From NCBI GenBank assembly GCA_012514315.1, contig JAAZAN010000013.1, forward strand, positions 1-56,511: a stretch of DNA of 56,511 nt, written 5' to 3'. The position numbers were made by a program, and so were the translations under genes. The notes under the pieces are model-generated. The model was not told the origin of the DNA, searched no databases, and saw nothing but the letters and a program-made list of their open reading frames with translations. Below are positions 44,188 through 52,463 of this stretch, one piece after another; within the stretch, counting starts at the first letter, position 1, and the number at the start of each line of letters is the position of its first letter. The stretch is from Chloroflexota bacterium (GTDB lineage: Bacteria > Chloroflexota > Anaerolineae > B4-G1).

Positions 44188-45621
44188 ATGTCAGCTACAT
44201 TGGATCGTCGATCATTCCTGAAAGTCGCCGGCGGGACGGCAGCTGCGGCAGTCCTGGCAGCGTGCGCCCCAACGTCTCCTGCTACACAGGCTCCAGCTGA
44301 GCAGTCGGCCGACCAGCCGGCAGAGCCACCTGCCGCTGAGGACGTCACGCTGCAGTGGGCCATGTACCAGTATGAGCCGTGGCTTCTCTTCTTGAAGGAG
44401 ATGTTCGCCGAGTACAAAGAGAGCAATCCGAACGTGAGTGTGGAGCTGGTCGAGGCGCCCTGGGGTGAGTTCTGGCCGAAACTTGAGTCGATGGCCGCTG
44501 CAGGCGACCCGGTCAACATCTCAATCTGCGAGCCTCAGTACTTCCTACCGTGGTGGGAACGGGATCTGCTGCTTGACCTGAATCCGTTGGCAGACACTGT
44601 CGATGAGAGCATCTTCTTCCCATACGTGCGGTGTTCCTGTCTATACAATGAAGAGACGCAGTTCATGGGCTGCTCTTCGGGCGGGTCGGTCCTGCCGGCG
44701 TGGCCCGGTAACGGTGTCGCCTGGATCGTCTACATGAACATGGATATGGTCAAAGCAGCCGGGCTGGACTATCCGGATGAGAACTGGACTTGGGACGATT
44801 GGCGTGAATACGCGATCGCGATGACTATTGATGCCAACGGCAATCACCCTGGCCAGAGCGACTTTGATAAGAACAACGTGGAACAGTACGGGACGTGTCA
44901 CGTCTTTGGGTGGGCCGATCGAAAGGCGATCAAGAGCTGGATCTACCACGCTGGCGGGCGTCATTGGGACGACGAGCAGACGAAGTGTATGATGACTGAT
45001 CCGGAAGCTCTAGCTGCCATCAATGATATGTATGATCTGGCGACCAAGCTGGGTACGTCGCCAGCTCCTGGTGGCTTCGAGGGTATCGCGCAACCGTTTC
45101 TGACTGGTAAGATCGGCATGCATATGACGGGGTCGTGGAACGTCGACCCGTGGGCCACGGAACTGACCGACTTCGAATGGGATATTGCGCGTCTGCCCAT
45201 TGGACCTGGTGGGCCCGATAGCCGCTTCGGGCATACTGGATGGGGCAACCAGCTCGCGATCTTCAAGGGTTCCTCGAACCAAGATGAGACACAGGAGATA
45301 TTCAAGTGGGCACTGATGACGAAGGAAGGGACGAGCTACTTCGGCCGCGCCGGAATTCCGTTGGTGCGTGACGCGGTCGATAGTGCTTGGCTGGACTTCC
45401 CTGATGGGAAGCATCTCCCAGCGCATCGTGAACTCCAGGTCACGTGTATGGAGGAGGAGAACGCCAATAACACCATTGAGCCAGCGGGCCCCAAGAACAA
45501 CGATCTGTACACAGTGATCCAGACGGCGATGGACGAGATTCGTCTTGATCGAATCACACCGGATGAGTTCGCTCAGCAGTGCTGTGAGGGTTTTGAGAAG
45601 GTGTGGGCGGAAGACTTCTAA
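44188..45621 (+). CDS. Tat-exported sugar-binding lipoprotein of ABC importer
   Basis: 477-residue family 1 solute-binding protein. Twin-arginine signal DRRSFLKVAGG, then an Ala-rich core and lipobox LAA-Cys. A short Pro/Glu/Ala linker precedes the mature fold. Aromatic-rich segments such as WAMYQYEPWLLF, EPQYFLPWWERDLLLDL, ENWTWDDWREYA, GIAQPFLTGKIGMHMTGSW and GWGNQLAIFKGS are typical of carbohydrate binding. TTAGGAGG lies upstream of the ATG. Two permease genes follow. A strong hairpin at 45644-45679 separates it from them, which would favour more binding protein than permease. No ATPase gene is in the locus, so a shared MsmK/UgpC-type ATPase elsewhere is needed. Confidence 0.92.
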   Translation: MSATLDRRSFLKVAGGTAAAAVLAACAPTSPATQAPAEQSADQPAEPPAAEDVTLQWAMYQYEPWLLFLKEMFAEYKESNPNVSVELVEAPWGEFWPKLESMAAAGDPVNISICEPQYFLPWWERDLLLDLNPLADTVDESIFFPYVRCSCLYNEETQFMGCSSGGSVLPAWPGNGVAWIVYMNMDMVKAAGLDYPDENWTWDDWREYAIAMTIDANGNHPGQSDFDKNNVEQYGTCHVFGWADRKAIKSWIYHAGGRHWDDEQTKCMMTDPEALAAINDMYDLATKLGTSPAPGGFEGIAQPFLTGKIGMHMTGSWNVDPWATELTDFEWDIARLPIGPGGPDSRFGHTGWGNQLAIFKGSSNQDETQEIFKWALMTKEGTSYFGRAGIPLVRDAVDSAWLDFPDGKHLPAHRELQVTCMEEENANNTIEPAGPKNNDLYTVIQTAMDEIRLDRITPDEFAQQCCEGFEKVWAEDF

Positions 45622-45643
45622 CTTTCTGAACCAGCTAGCTCTA

Positions 45644-45679
45644 ATCTGGGGGCAGCCTGCACGATGGCTGCCCCCAGAT
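45644..45679 (+). promoter_or_regulatory. Strong intercistronic hairpin between binding protein and permease genes
   Basis: A 14-bp perfect stem ATCTGGGGGCAGCC (45644-45657) pairs with 45666-45679 around an 8-nt loop. No T-tract follows, so it is more likely an mRNA-stabilising or attenuating element than a full terminator. Confidence 0.75.
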
Positions 45680-45837
45680 GACCAAGACCGGTGCAGAGCG
45701 GGGCGGGCTAGAGTACCTGCGCTCACCCTCCTGGCAAAGGTCTGGATTGGGGCATGGCGTTGATGTTGTCATCGAATGATGCCTGAAGAACGTGTCGTCG
45801 TGTTCGTGGTGGTGATCTGATTGAGGAGAGATTGGCT

Positions 45838-46821
45838 ATGGCTGGACGAAGCTACGCTCAGCGGGATGTGTCAGCAACCCCACTCCAAACGACTCCAGAG
45901 GTGAGAAGTTCATTCTGGTACCGCCTCGGAAATGCTGACGACTTTATCGGATGGGTGTTTGTCCTGCCCCTTGTGGTGGGACTTCTCGTCTGGACGGCCT
46001 ATCCCCTGGTTGATTCCTTGCGGCTGAGCTTCACTCGAGGATCCCTGCTCGGTGAGGTGAGATGGATAGGTATCGGGAACTACCGCCGCATGTTTATGGA
46101 GGATGAACTGTTCTGGAAGTCGCTGAGCAACACAGCGTACTACACTTTCGCATCGATCGTCCCTTCGGTCGCCCTGCCGATGTTGCTGGCGCTCGCGATG
46201 AACCAGAAGCTCAAGGGCATTGTCTTCTTTCGATTTATTCTGTTCCTGCCGACGATCACATCGAGTGTGGCCGTTGCGGTGATGTGGCTGTGGATATACA
46301 ACGCCCAGTTCGGTGTCCTGAACCAACTACTTGGCGCGCTCGGTGTGTTCAAGCTACTGGGTATCAACAAGCCGCTCTGGCTGGCGGCGCCAGAGACGGC
46401 AATGCTGTCCATCATCATTATGTCTATCTGGCGTGGCCTGGGTTACAATATGCTCCTCTTTCTGGCGTCGCTTCAGGACGTGCCAGAGGTGTATCACGAG
46501 GCAGCCAAGATTGACGGGGCGGGTGCCCTGGCGCGTTTCTTCAATGTTACGCTGCCGCTGATTTCACCAATGATCTTCTTCACGACGGTTATGGGGATCA
46601 TAGGGGGCTTTCAGGTATTTGAGTACACGTACGTGATGACCGGTGGGGCGGGTGGTCCTGTCAACTCAACGTTGACGTACGTGCTGTATCTGTACCGGGA
46701 GGGGTTCCAGAACCTGCGTATTGGCTACGCCTCGGCGCTCGCGTACGTTCTGTTCATCATCATTCTAGCGCTTACTCTGATTCAGTTCCGGCTACAGAAA
46801 CGATGGGTGTTCTATCAGTAG
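45838..46821 (+). CDS. Sugar ABC transporter permease (MalF/UgpA type)
   Basis: 327-residue permease with about six helices, beginning after a hydrophilic N-terminus of about 30 residues. It contains WVFVLPLVVGLLVWTAYPLVDS and the coupling EAA loop EAAKIDGAGALARFFNVTLPLI, which docks on the ATPase. The ATG at 45838 has GAGGAGAG seven bases upstream. It pairs with the next gene to form the heterodimeric channel. Confidence 0.93.
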   Translation: MAGRSYAQRDVSATPLQTTPEVRSSFWYRLGNADDFIGWVFVLPLVVGLLVWTAYPLVDSLRLSFTRGSLLGEVRWIGIGNYRRMFMEDELFWKSLSNTAYYTFASIVPSVALPMLLALAMNQKLKGIVFFRFILFLPTITSSVAVAVMWLWIYNAQFGVLNQLLGALGVFKLLGINKPLWLAAPETAMLSIIIMSIWRGLGYNMLLFLASLQDVPEVYHEAAKIDGAGALARFFNVTLPLISPMIFFTTVMGIIGGFQVFEYTYVMTGGAGGPVNSTLTYVLYLYREGFQNLRIGYASALAYVLFIIILALTLIQFRLQKRWVFYQ

Positions 46822-46843
46822 GGGGCAAGGAGGAGATGAACGA

Positions 46844-47737
46844 ATGAGTACTTACGAGTATGCACAAGCACATCAATCAGGATCGCTGACACCGCGACGG
46901 CGCAACTTCCGTGGGGAGGATGTTGCTCTCAAGACTGTCGCATATGTGCTTCTGATCGCGATTGGTATCACCACGATCTTCCCTTTCTACTGGATGGTTG
47001 CCACTTCGTTCAAGGAAGAGCAGAAAGTCTTCCGCATTCCGACACAATGGGTTCCTGACCCGTTTGTTCTGGACGGCTACGAGTACATCTTCACGCGATT
47101 GCCATTCGGCACGTTCTTCCTGAACAGTGTCAAAGTTAGCGTACTGTCCACCATAGGCACGATTCTGGCTTCCTCTCTGGCTGCCTATGCGTTCGCCCGT
47201 GTCCGATTCAAGGGCGGCGGAGTGCTGTTCATTATTGTGCTAGGCACGATGATGATCCCCTATCACGTGCGAATGATCCCATCGTTCATAATAATGCACC
47301 GACTCGGTCTGATCGATACACACGCGTCACTCTGGCTGCCGGCTTTTTTCGGGAGCAGTTACTCGGTGTTCTTGATGCGTCAATATCTGATGACCCTGCC
47401 GGAAGAGCTGATGGACGCTGCCAAGATAGATGGATGTTCGCATTTCGGAATCTACGCGCGTATCGTGCTACCACTCTCGAAGCCAATTCTGGCCACCGTG
47501 GCTCTGCTTACATTCATGGGATCGTGGAATAACCTGCTTGGTCCTCTCCTCTACCTTAACACGGAGCACATGCACACATTGACGCTCGCATTGACACGCT
47601 TTCGAGGCCACAATTACACCTACTGGACCTACATGATGGCTGGGGCGACAATCACTGTATTGCCTATCGCCATCGTGTTCATTCTGACCCAGAAGTACTT
47701 CGTCCAGAGCGTCACCCTGACAGGCATCAAGGGCTGA
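46844..47737 (+). CDS. Sugar ABC transporter permease (MalG/UgpE type)
   Basis: 297-residue permease with six predicted helices. FPFYWMVATSFKEEQKVF, MMIPYHVRMIPSFI and the EAA-type loop DAAKIDGCSHFGIYARIVLPL mark the MalG group. It starts 22 bp after the MalF-type gene, with AAGGAGGAG upstream of the ATG. It ends with FVQSVTLTGIKG, the usual tail. Confidence 0.93.
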   Translation: MSTYEYAQAHQSGSLTPRRRNFRGEDVALKTVAYVLLIAIGITTIFPFYWMVATSFKEEQKVFRIPTQWVPDPFVLDGYEYIFTRLPFGTFFLNSVKVSVLSTIGTILASSLAAYAFARVRFKGGGVLFIIVLGTMMIPYHVRMIPSFIIMHRLGLIDTHASLWLPAFFGSSYSVFLMRQYLMTLPEELMDAAKIDGCSHFGIYARIVLPLSKPILATVALLTFMGSWNNLLGPLLYLNTEHMHTLTLALTRFRGHNYTYWTYMMAGATITVLPIAIVFILTQKYFVQSVTLTGIKG

Positions 47738-47776
47738 TGGTGTGGTTGGGCATGTGGTAGCATTCAACGTGTCTGT

Positions 47777-47800
47777 GGGGCCATCACAGCGGATGGCCCC
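47777..47800 (+). promoter_or_regulatory. Intercistronic hairpin after the permease genes
   Basis: GGGGCCATC (47777-47785) pairs with GATGGCCCC (47792-47800) around loop ACAGCG. No T-tract follows. It is placed between the transporter and the first amidohydrolase pair. Confidence 0.7.
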
Positions 47801-47828
47801 TAATCTTGATTAGTAAGGAGGCAGATCT

Positions 47829-48644
47829 ATGAAGAGGGCGAGCGATGCTACACCAATTGGTGAGCTAAGACTCTTCGATACGTGTGTCACACTGGGTGCT
47901 CTGTCAACCGACAACGAAGCGCTTGGGGTTGACAACGTCCTCGAAATCCTCGACAAGCATGACATCTGCGAGGCTCTGGTCCACAACAACGAAGCGCGCG
48001 TCGTGTACCCTCGGGAGCGGGGGAACATCCGACTGCTTGACTGGGTCAAGGGGTGTGATCGGCTGCATCCCGTTTGGGCGCTCGATCCGATCGGGAGCCC
48101 TGACGTTAGTTCGGCCCGTAGTATGGTAGCGGCGATGCTGGAAGCAGGCGTGCGTGCAGCTCGATTGATGATGGGTGTGGCGCCACCGTTTCTATGGGTG
48201 TGGGACTCGCTGTGCACTGCGCTTGATGAGCGGCACATACCATGTATGCTGGACTTCGCGCCGGTCAGAGATCGCACGGTTGCTACTACCCAGAGCACAC
48301 CGGATGAACTGATGATGAACGAGCTGCGGAGCATCTGTCTTGCTCATCCTGAGCTTCCTATGGTTCTGTCGAACGTGAGTGGCGGTCGTGGACTGGCTTG
48401 GTGCACTCTGGCGTTAATGCGCGAGGTGCCCAATCTTCACATAGACACCTCATGCATCATTGACTACTGGCGAACTGCATATCGCGAGTTGGGTCCTGAA
48501 CGAGTGTTCTTTGCGACGGGAATGCCGTTTTATGACCCGTCGATTTTCGTCTCAATGATTCAGTATGCTGATGACGTAGCGCTAGTTGACAAACAGGCTA
48601 TGTGCGGGGGAAACATCCGGCGGTTGATGGAGGCGGTGCAATGA
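47829..48644 (+). CDS. Amidohydrolase-2-like protein lacking metal ligands (copy A, first subunit)
   Basis: 271-residue protein of the amidohydrolase_2 (COG2159) fold by pattern: VLEILDKHDICEALVHNNEA, GNIRLLDWV, RLHPVWALDP, GVRAARLMMGVAPPF, HIPCMLDFA, CLAHPELPMVLS, RVFFATGMPFYDP and GGNIRRLME. The N-terminal HxH ligand pair of active members (IDxHxH) is replaced by FDTCVTLG. The His expected in the mid-sheet strand is missing, and the usual GSD Asp position reads ATG-MPF. So it is probably not a metal hydrolase by itself. It overlaps the next gene by ATGA and is 55-60% identical by eye to the gene at 49491. AAGGAGG precedes the ATG. Confidence 0.8.
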   Translation: MKRASDATPIGELRLFDTCVTLGALSTDNEALGVDNVLEILDKHDICEALVHNNEARVVYPRERGNIRLLDWVKGCDRLHPVWALDPIGSPDVSSARSMVAAMLEAGVRAARLMMGVAPPFLWVWDSLCTALDERHIPCMLDFAPVRDRTVATTQSTPDELMMNELRSICLAHPELPMVLSNVSGGRGLAWCTLALMREVPNLHIDTSCIIDYWRTAYRELGPERVFFATGMPFYDPSIFVSMIQYADDVALVDKQAMCGGNIRRLMEAVQ

Positions 48645-49441
48645 GCAAGATGCTTGATGACTGGAAAGCGGGTAGAGGGCTGCCGGGAGTTCTCGTGATT
48701 GACGGACATACGCATCCCTACCGCTGGATGCCAGGGTTCCGGACACCGGAAGATGCCGCCACTGAGATGCTGCGGCTGATGGATTCCTACTGTGTCGAAG
48801 CTAGCTGCTTGATGGGTGGTGGCTATATGCACAACGGCTGTGACTACCGCGATGGCAATGACTTTCTGATGGACTGTGTCAGAGTGTCTCCTGATCGGCT
48901 CATCCCTTTCGCGCACGTGAACCCAAACTGTAGTCCAGCCACCATCCGGGACGATCTTGATCGCATGTTTGATCAGGGCGTACGTTGCATCAAGTTGCTT
49001 AATGCATACCAGGGCTACCCGGGCGATGGGCCGCATCTGATGATGGTCTACGACTACGCTCAGTCGCGGAATATGATGATTCTCAACCATCATTGGTCCG
49101 AGGCTGAAATCCGTAAGATCGCGCCTCAGTTTCACGACCTTATTATGATTCGGGGCCACGGGGGCGCTTCGAAGCTCGCGCAGGAGTACCCGAATCTGTA
49201 TGATAACACGTGGTCACTGCACAAGCTGGGTGTGATCGAGGGTGGAATTCAGCAATTTGGCTCGGCCAAGATACTTTTCGGCTCCGATGCGATCATCAAT
49301 GATCCGGCGGTGGGAATTGGACTGATTGTCTACGCAGACATCGCGGAGGAAGACAAGCGGGCCGTCCTCGGCCTGAACATGGCTAGACTTCTTTACCGAG
49401 TCAAGGCGCTTCCTTCGTGGTTAGCGTCCTGGGTGAGTTGA
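48641..49441 (+). CDS. Amidohydrolase family protein with intact metal site (copy A, second subunit)
   Basis: 266-residue COG2159-type hydrolase. Metal-site residues are visible: His23-x-His25 in VIDGHTHPYRW, the Lys in CIKLLNAYQGYPGDGP, the His pair in LNHHWSE, GHGGASK, and the Asp in ILFGSDAIIND. The reaction may be lactone opening, decarboxylation or amide hydrolysis; family members do all three. ATG 48641 overlaps the stop of its partner, with its ribosome site (GATGGAGGCGG) inside the partner's last codons. A heteromeric complex with that partner is inferred. Confidence 0.85.
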   Translation: MSKMLDDWKAGRGLPGVLVIDGHTHPYRWMPGFRTPEDAATEMLRLMDSYCVEASCLMGGGYMHNGCDYRDGNDFLMDCVRVSPDRLIPFAHVNPNCSPATIRDDLDRMFDQGVRCIKLLNAYQGYPGDGPHLMMVYDYAQSRNMMILNHHWSEAEIRKIAPQFHDLIMIRGHGGASKLAQEYPNLYDNTWSLHKLGVIEGGIQQFGSAKILFGSDAIINDPAVGIGLIVYADIAEEDKRAVLGLNMARLLYRVKALPSWLASWVS

Positions 49442-49490
49442 CGACCGGCGGGTGCCAGAGGTGCACGCCTTCTCTCAAGGAGGTAGGTCA

Positions 49491-50312
49491 ATGAGGGCGA
49501 CTCGGAACGCCCCCAACGTCGAAGCCCTGAAGCTGCTGGACACGTGCGTGACGTTGGGTCGGATGAGCTACGGAGGGCCGTCTTTGACGGCTGAGACTGT
49601 CCTGAGCGTGATGGACAAGCATGATATCGCCGAGGCGTTGGTGCACAACAACGAGGCGCGGACCGTGCTGCCGCGCTCCCGCGGTAACCGGCGCCTGCTG
49701 GAGTGGATCGACGGAATGGAGCGTCTCCACCCGGTGTGGGTGTTGAATCCGCCGCCGACGCCGGATCCTCGGAATGCGTGGGCGATGGTGGAAGAGATGC
49801 TGGATGCCGGTGTGCGGGTGGCGCGCTTAATGATGGGTGTGGCGCCGCCGCTGCTGTGGCTCTGGGATGATCTTTGCACGGCGCTGGAGGCGCATCGTGT
49901 GCCGTGTTTGCTTGACTTCGCTGCGACACAGGACTACTTCGGCAGGAGCGCTAGCACCCAGTCGAATCCCGATGATGCCGCGATGGACGGGTTGCGCGAG
50001 ATCTGCCTGGCGCACCCGAAGCTACAGATGATCCTGTCACATGTAAGCGGTGGACTGGGGGTTGCCTATTCGACGCTGCCGATGATGTACCGCGTGCCAA
50101 ATTTGCACCTGGATATCACGAATATCGTGGACTACTGGCGGCGGGTAGTGGCGACGATGGGGCCCGAGCGGGTGTTCTTCGCCACCGGGATGCCGTTCTA
50201 TGATCCGGCGATCTTCGTATCGAATGTACAGTACGCGCGCGACTTGGATGTGACGGCGAAGCGGCAGATCTGCGGGGACAACATGCGGCGGTTGATGGAG
50301 GGGGTGCGATGA
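49491..50312 (+). CDS. Amidohydrolase-2-like protein lacking metal ligands (copy B, first subunit)
   Basis: 273-residue paralogue of the protein at 47829, with the same start LLDTCVTLGRM in place of an HxH motif, the same VLSVMDKHDIAEALVHNNEA and GNRRLLEWI, and the same FFATGMPFYDP lacking the Asp ligand. Loss of the same ligands in both copies shows the change predates the duplication and is conserved rather than decay. ATG 49491 has CAAGGAGG upstream. The ending GGTTGATGGAGG is shared with copy A and serves as ribosome site for the next gene. Confidence 0.8.
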   Translation: MRATRNAPNVEALKLLDTCVTLGRMSYGGPSLTAETVLSVMDKHDIAEALVHNNEARTVLPRSRGNRRLLEWIDGMERLHPVWVLNPPPTPDPRNAWAMVEEMLDAGVRVARLMMGVAPPLLWLWDDLCTALEAHRVPCLLDFAATQDYFGRSASTQSNPDDAAMDGLREICLAHPKLQMILSHVSGGLGVAYSTLPMMYRVPNLHLDITNIVDYWRRVVATMGPERVFFATGMPFYDPAIFVSNVQYARDLDVTAKRQICGDNMRRLMEGVR

Positions 50313-51115
50313 GCGAGATACTCGAGCGATGGCGCAAGGGAGACGGGCTCCCGGGCGTGCTGGTGATCGATGCTCACACGCATATCGGTGAGTGGCCGCA
50401 CGGTGAGAACTTTCAGACCTCGGAGGAGGCGGCCGTAGAAGCAGAGAAGTTCATGGATGCATACGGGGTGGATGCGGCGTGTGTCCTGGCCGGTGGTTAT
50501 ATGGCGAACGGCGCCGACTACCGGATGGGCAACGACTGGCTCCTGGACTGTGTGCGGCGCGCGCCGGATCGGCTGATTCCGTTCATTCATATCAATCCGA
50601 ACGATTCGCAGGAGGGCGTCCTGCGTGAGTTGGATCGGATGTGGGACCACGGCGCACGCTGCATCAAGCTGCTGAACGCCTACCAGGCGTATCCTGGCGA
50701 CGGGCCCAACCTGATGGCCTTGTATGAGTTTGCTCAGCGGCACAGGATGTTGGTCCACAATCATCAATGGTCAGAGACCGAGATCCGCACGATTTCAGCG
50801 CAGTTTCCTGAACTGATTATGATTCGCGCGCACGGCGGGGCCACACGGCTATCACACGAGATCCCCAACGTGTACGATAACATCTGGAGCCTGCACCGGA
50901 TGGGGACGGTGGAACGGGGAATCCAGGAGTACGGGCCGGAGAAGATCCTCTTCGGATCAGACGCTTTCATGAACGATATATCGGTGGGAATTGGCATGGT
51001 TGTCTATGCGGACATTCCGGACGACCACAAGCGGGCCGTGTTGGGCCTGAACGTGGCACGTCTGTTGTCCTACGCTGGCGCATTGCCCGATAGCCTGGCC
51101 GGTCGGTTGGCTTGA
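50309..51115 (+). CDS. Amidohydrolase family protein with intact metal site (copy B, second subunit)
   Basis: 268-residue paralogue of the protein at 48641. His23-x-His25 is in VIDAHTHIGEW, with CIKLLNAYQAYPGDGP, the His in VHNHQWSE, AHGGATR and FGSDAFMND. ATGA overlap with the preceding gene is the same as in copy A. Conserved substrate-facing stretches (GGYMANGADYRMGND, IPNVYDNIWSLHRMG) suggest related but not identical substrates. It is followed by the deacetylase gene 32 bp later. Confidence 0.85.
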   Translation: MSEILERWRKGDGLPGVLVIDAHTHIGEWPHGENFQTSEEAAVEAEKFMDAYGVDAACVLAGGYMANGADYRMGNDWLLDCVRRAPDRLIPFIHINPNDSQEGVLRELDRMWDHGARCIKLLNAYQAYPGDGPNLMALYEFAQRHRMLVHNHQWSETEIRTISAQFPELIMIRAHGGATRLSHEIPNVYDNIWSLHRMGTVERGIQEYGPEKILFGSDAFMNDISVGIGMVVYADIPDDHKRAVLGLNVARLLSYAGALPDSLAGRLA

Positions 51116-51147
51116 GCTATGGATATCCTGTGATGAGGTGAGCAACG

Positions 51148-52008
51148 ATGACAGAGACACTCTTCGCACTGACAAACGACGACGCGGGCGGGTCAGCTCC
51201 GGAGCTGTTCGAGGAACTGCTGGACTTCCTGGACGCGCAGCAGGTTCCAGTGACGTTCTTCGTATTGCCCCATGGGCAGGGCACACCATTGGATAGCAAG
51301 CCGGAGTGGATGGCGCTGCTGAAGCGGGCGCTGAAGTCGGGCCATGAGCTTCAGCTCCACGCGTTCGACCACAGCAGCACCTTCGAGTTCGGAGTCCCAC
51401 CGGATTTCATGTTGGACATCATCCCGGACGCGAAGGCGCGGTGGGAGCGGGAACCGGAGGTCGTTCAGCAGGCGCATACACTTGAACTGATGAGTGACCG
51501 CATTGCGCGGGGTAAGGCGATTTTCGAGCGGGCATTGGGGTATGCGCCGACGGGCTTCCGGGGGCCGTGCCTGTCGATGAGCGCGAATACGTATCAGGCG
51601 CTCGCCAACCACGGCTTCGTGTGGAGCTCGAACGAGGTTGTCAACCCGATGGGGTGGCGCTACATCAACAAGGACTATGACGCGGGCGAGCCCTGGCAGC
51701 CGAACGTGCCGCCACATCCGTACCGGTACACCGCCGGTATCATAGAGATTCCTATGGTGTCGGAGTATACCTGGTACTTGACGCCGGAGGATATGGATCG
51801 TCACTACGACCTGATTCGCAGTGATTTCGACCGGGTGCGTGCGGTAGGTGGCACGTTCCTGACGTTGTCGCACTACTATGCGATGACGGGCGAGTGGACG
51901 ACTGGCCTGCGTGTGTATGAACGTCTGTTCGAGTACGCGCGATCGCTAGGCGACGTGCGGTTCGTCACAGTGAGCCGTCTGTTGGACGCTTATGGCGTGC
52001 CGGACTAG
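51148..52008 (+). CDS. Cytoplasmic polysaccharide deacetylase (NodB-like) family protein
   Basis: 286-residue NodB-homology protein without signal peptide. Motif 1 is TNDDAGG (catalytic base and metal Asp), motif 2 is HELQLHAFDHS (the H-x4-H metal pair), motif 3 is GFRGPC (Arg loop) and a late motif is LSHYYAM. A long insertion (about 85-125) carries the acidic-basic segment DIIPDAKARWERE. The cytoplasmic location suggests deacetylation of an imported N-acetylated sugar or metabolite rather than of the cell wall. It is the last gene of the locus; codon style resembles copy B of the amidohydrolase pair. Confidence 0.85.
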   Translation: MTETLFALTNDDAGGSAPELFEELLDFLDAQQVPVTFFVLPHGQGTPLDSKPEWMALLKRALKSGHELQLHAFDHSSTFEFGVPPDFMLDIIPDAKARWEREPEVVQQAHTLELMSDRIARGKAIFERALGYAPTGFRGPCLSMSANTYQALANHGFVWSSNEVVNPMGWRYINKDYDAGEPWQPNVPPHPYRYTAGIIEIPMVSEYTWYLTPEDMDRHYDLIRSDFDRVRAVGGTFLTLSHYYAMTGEWTTGLRVYERLFEYARSLGDVRFVTVSRLLDAYGVPD

Positions 52009-52097
52009 TTGAGGCACGCGGTTCAGTGACCCTCGCTGGACGAGTCAGCGCCCCGGTGGTATACTGAGATCGACACTCAACGGAGGGGAGGTGGCTG

Positions 52098-52448
52098 ATG
52101 GGCATTCTGAAGAAGCTGTCCTCGCTGTTCTCCGGCGCGGGTGGGGTGCGAGAGGCGAACGTACACCGCGAATATGTCCGGTGCGCACGGTGTGGCGAGG
52201 CGATCGCTATTCGCGTGGACCTGGCTAACGAGCTCACGCCAACCTACGCCGACGAGGGAGAGGGCGAAGGGGCCTACCAGGCCCGCAAGGTCGCGCTGGG
52301 ATCCGGGAAGACCCGCTGTTTTCAGTCGGTAGAGGTCGATCTCTACTTCGACGCACAGCGCCGCTTCGTTTCGCGCTACATCACGGGCGGCGATTTCATC
52401 ACGCGTGAGGAATACGAGGTCGAGCAGGAGTCGGCAGGAGACGTGTGA
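52098..52448 (+). CDS. Small conserved-type protein with one CxxC pair
   Basis: 116-residue protein I cannot assign. It has a basic amphipathic start MGILKKLSSLFSG, then YVRCARCGEAIAIRVDLANEL, where one CxxC may bind zinc with a partner chain. The middle is acidic and Gly-rich (DEGEGEGAYQARK), and the end has FVSRYITGGDFITREEYE. GGAGGGGAGG upstream of the ATG is a very strong ribosome site. A TATACT at 52060-52065 could be its -10 box. Confidence 0.65.
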   Translation: MGILKKLSSLFSGAGGVREANVHREYVRCARCGEAIAIRVDLANELTPTYADEGEGEGAYQARKVALGSGKTRCFQSVEVDLYFDAQRRFVSRYITGGDFITREEYEVEQESAGDV

Positions 52449-52463
52449 CGGTTCGGTTCCGCC

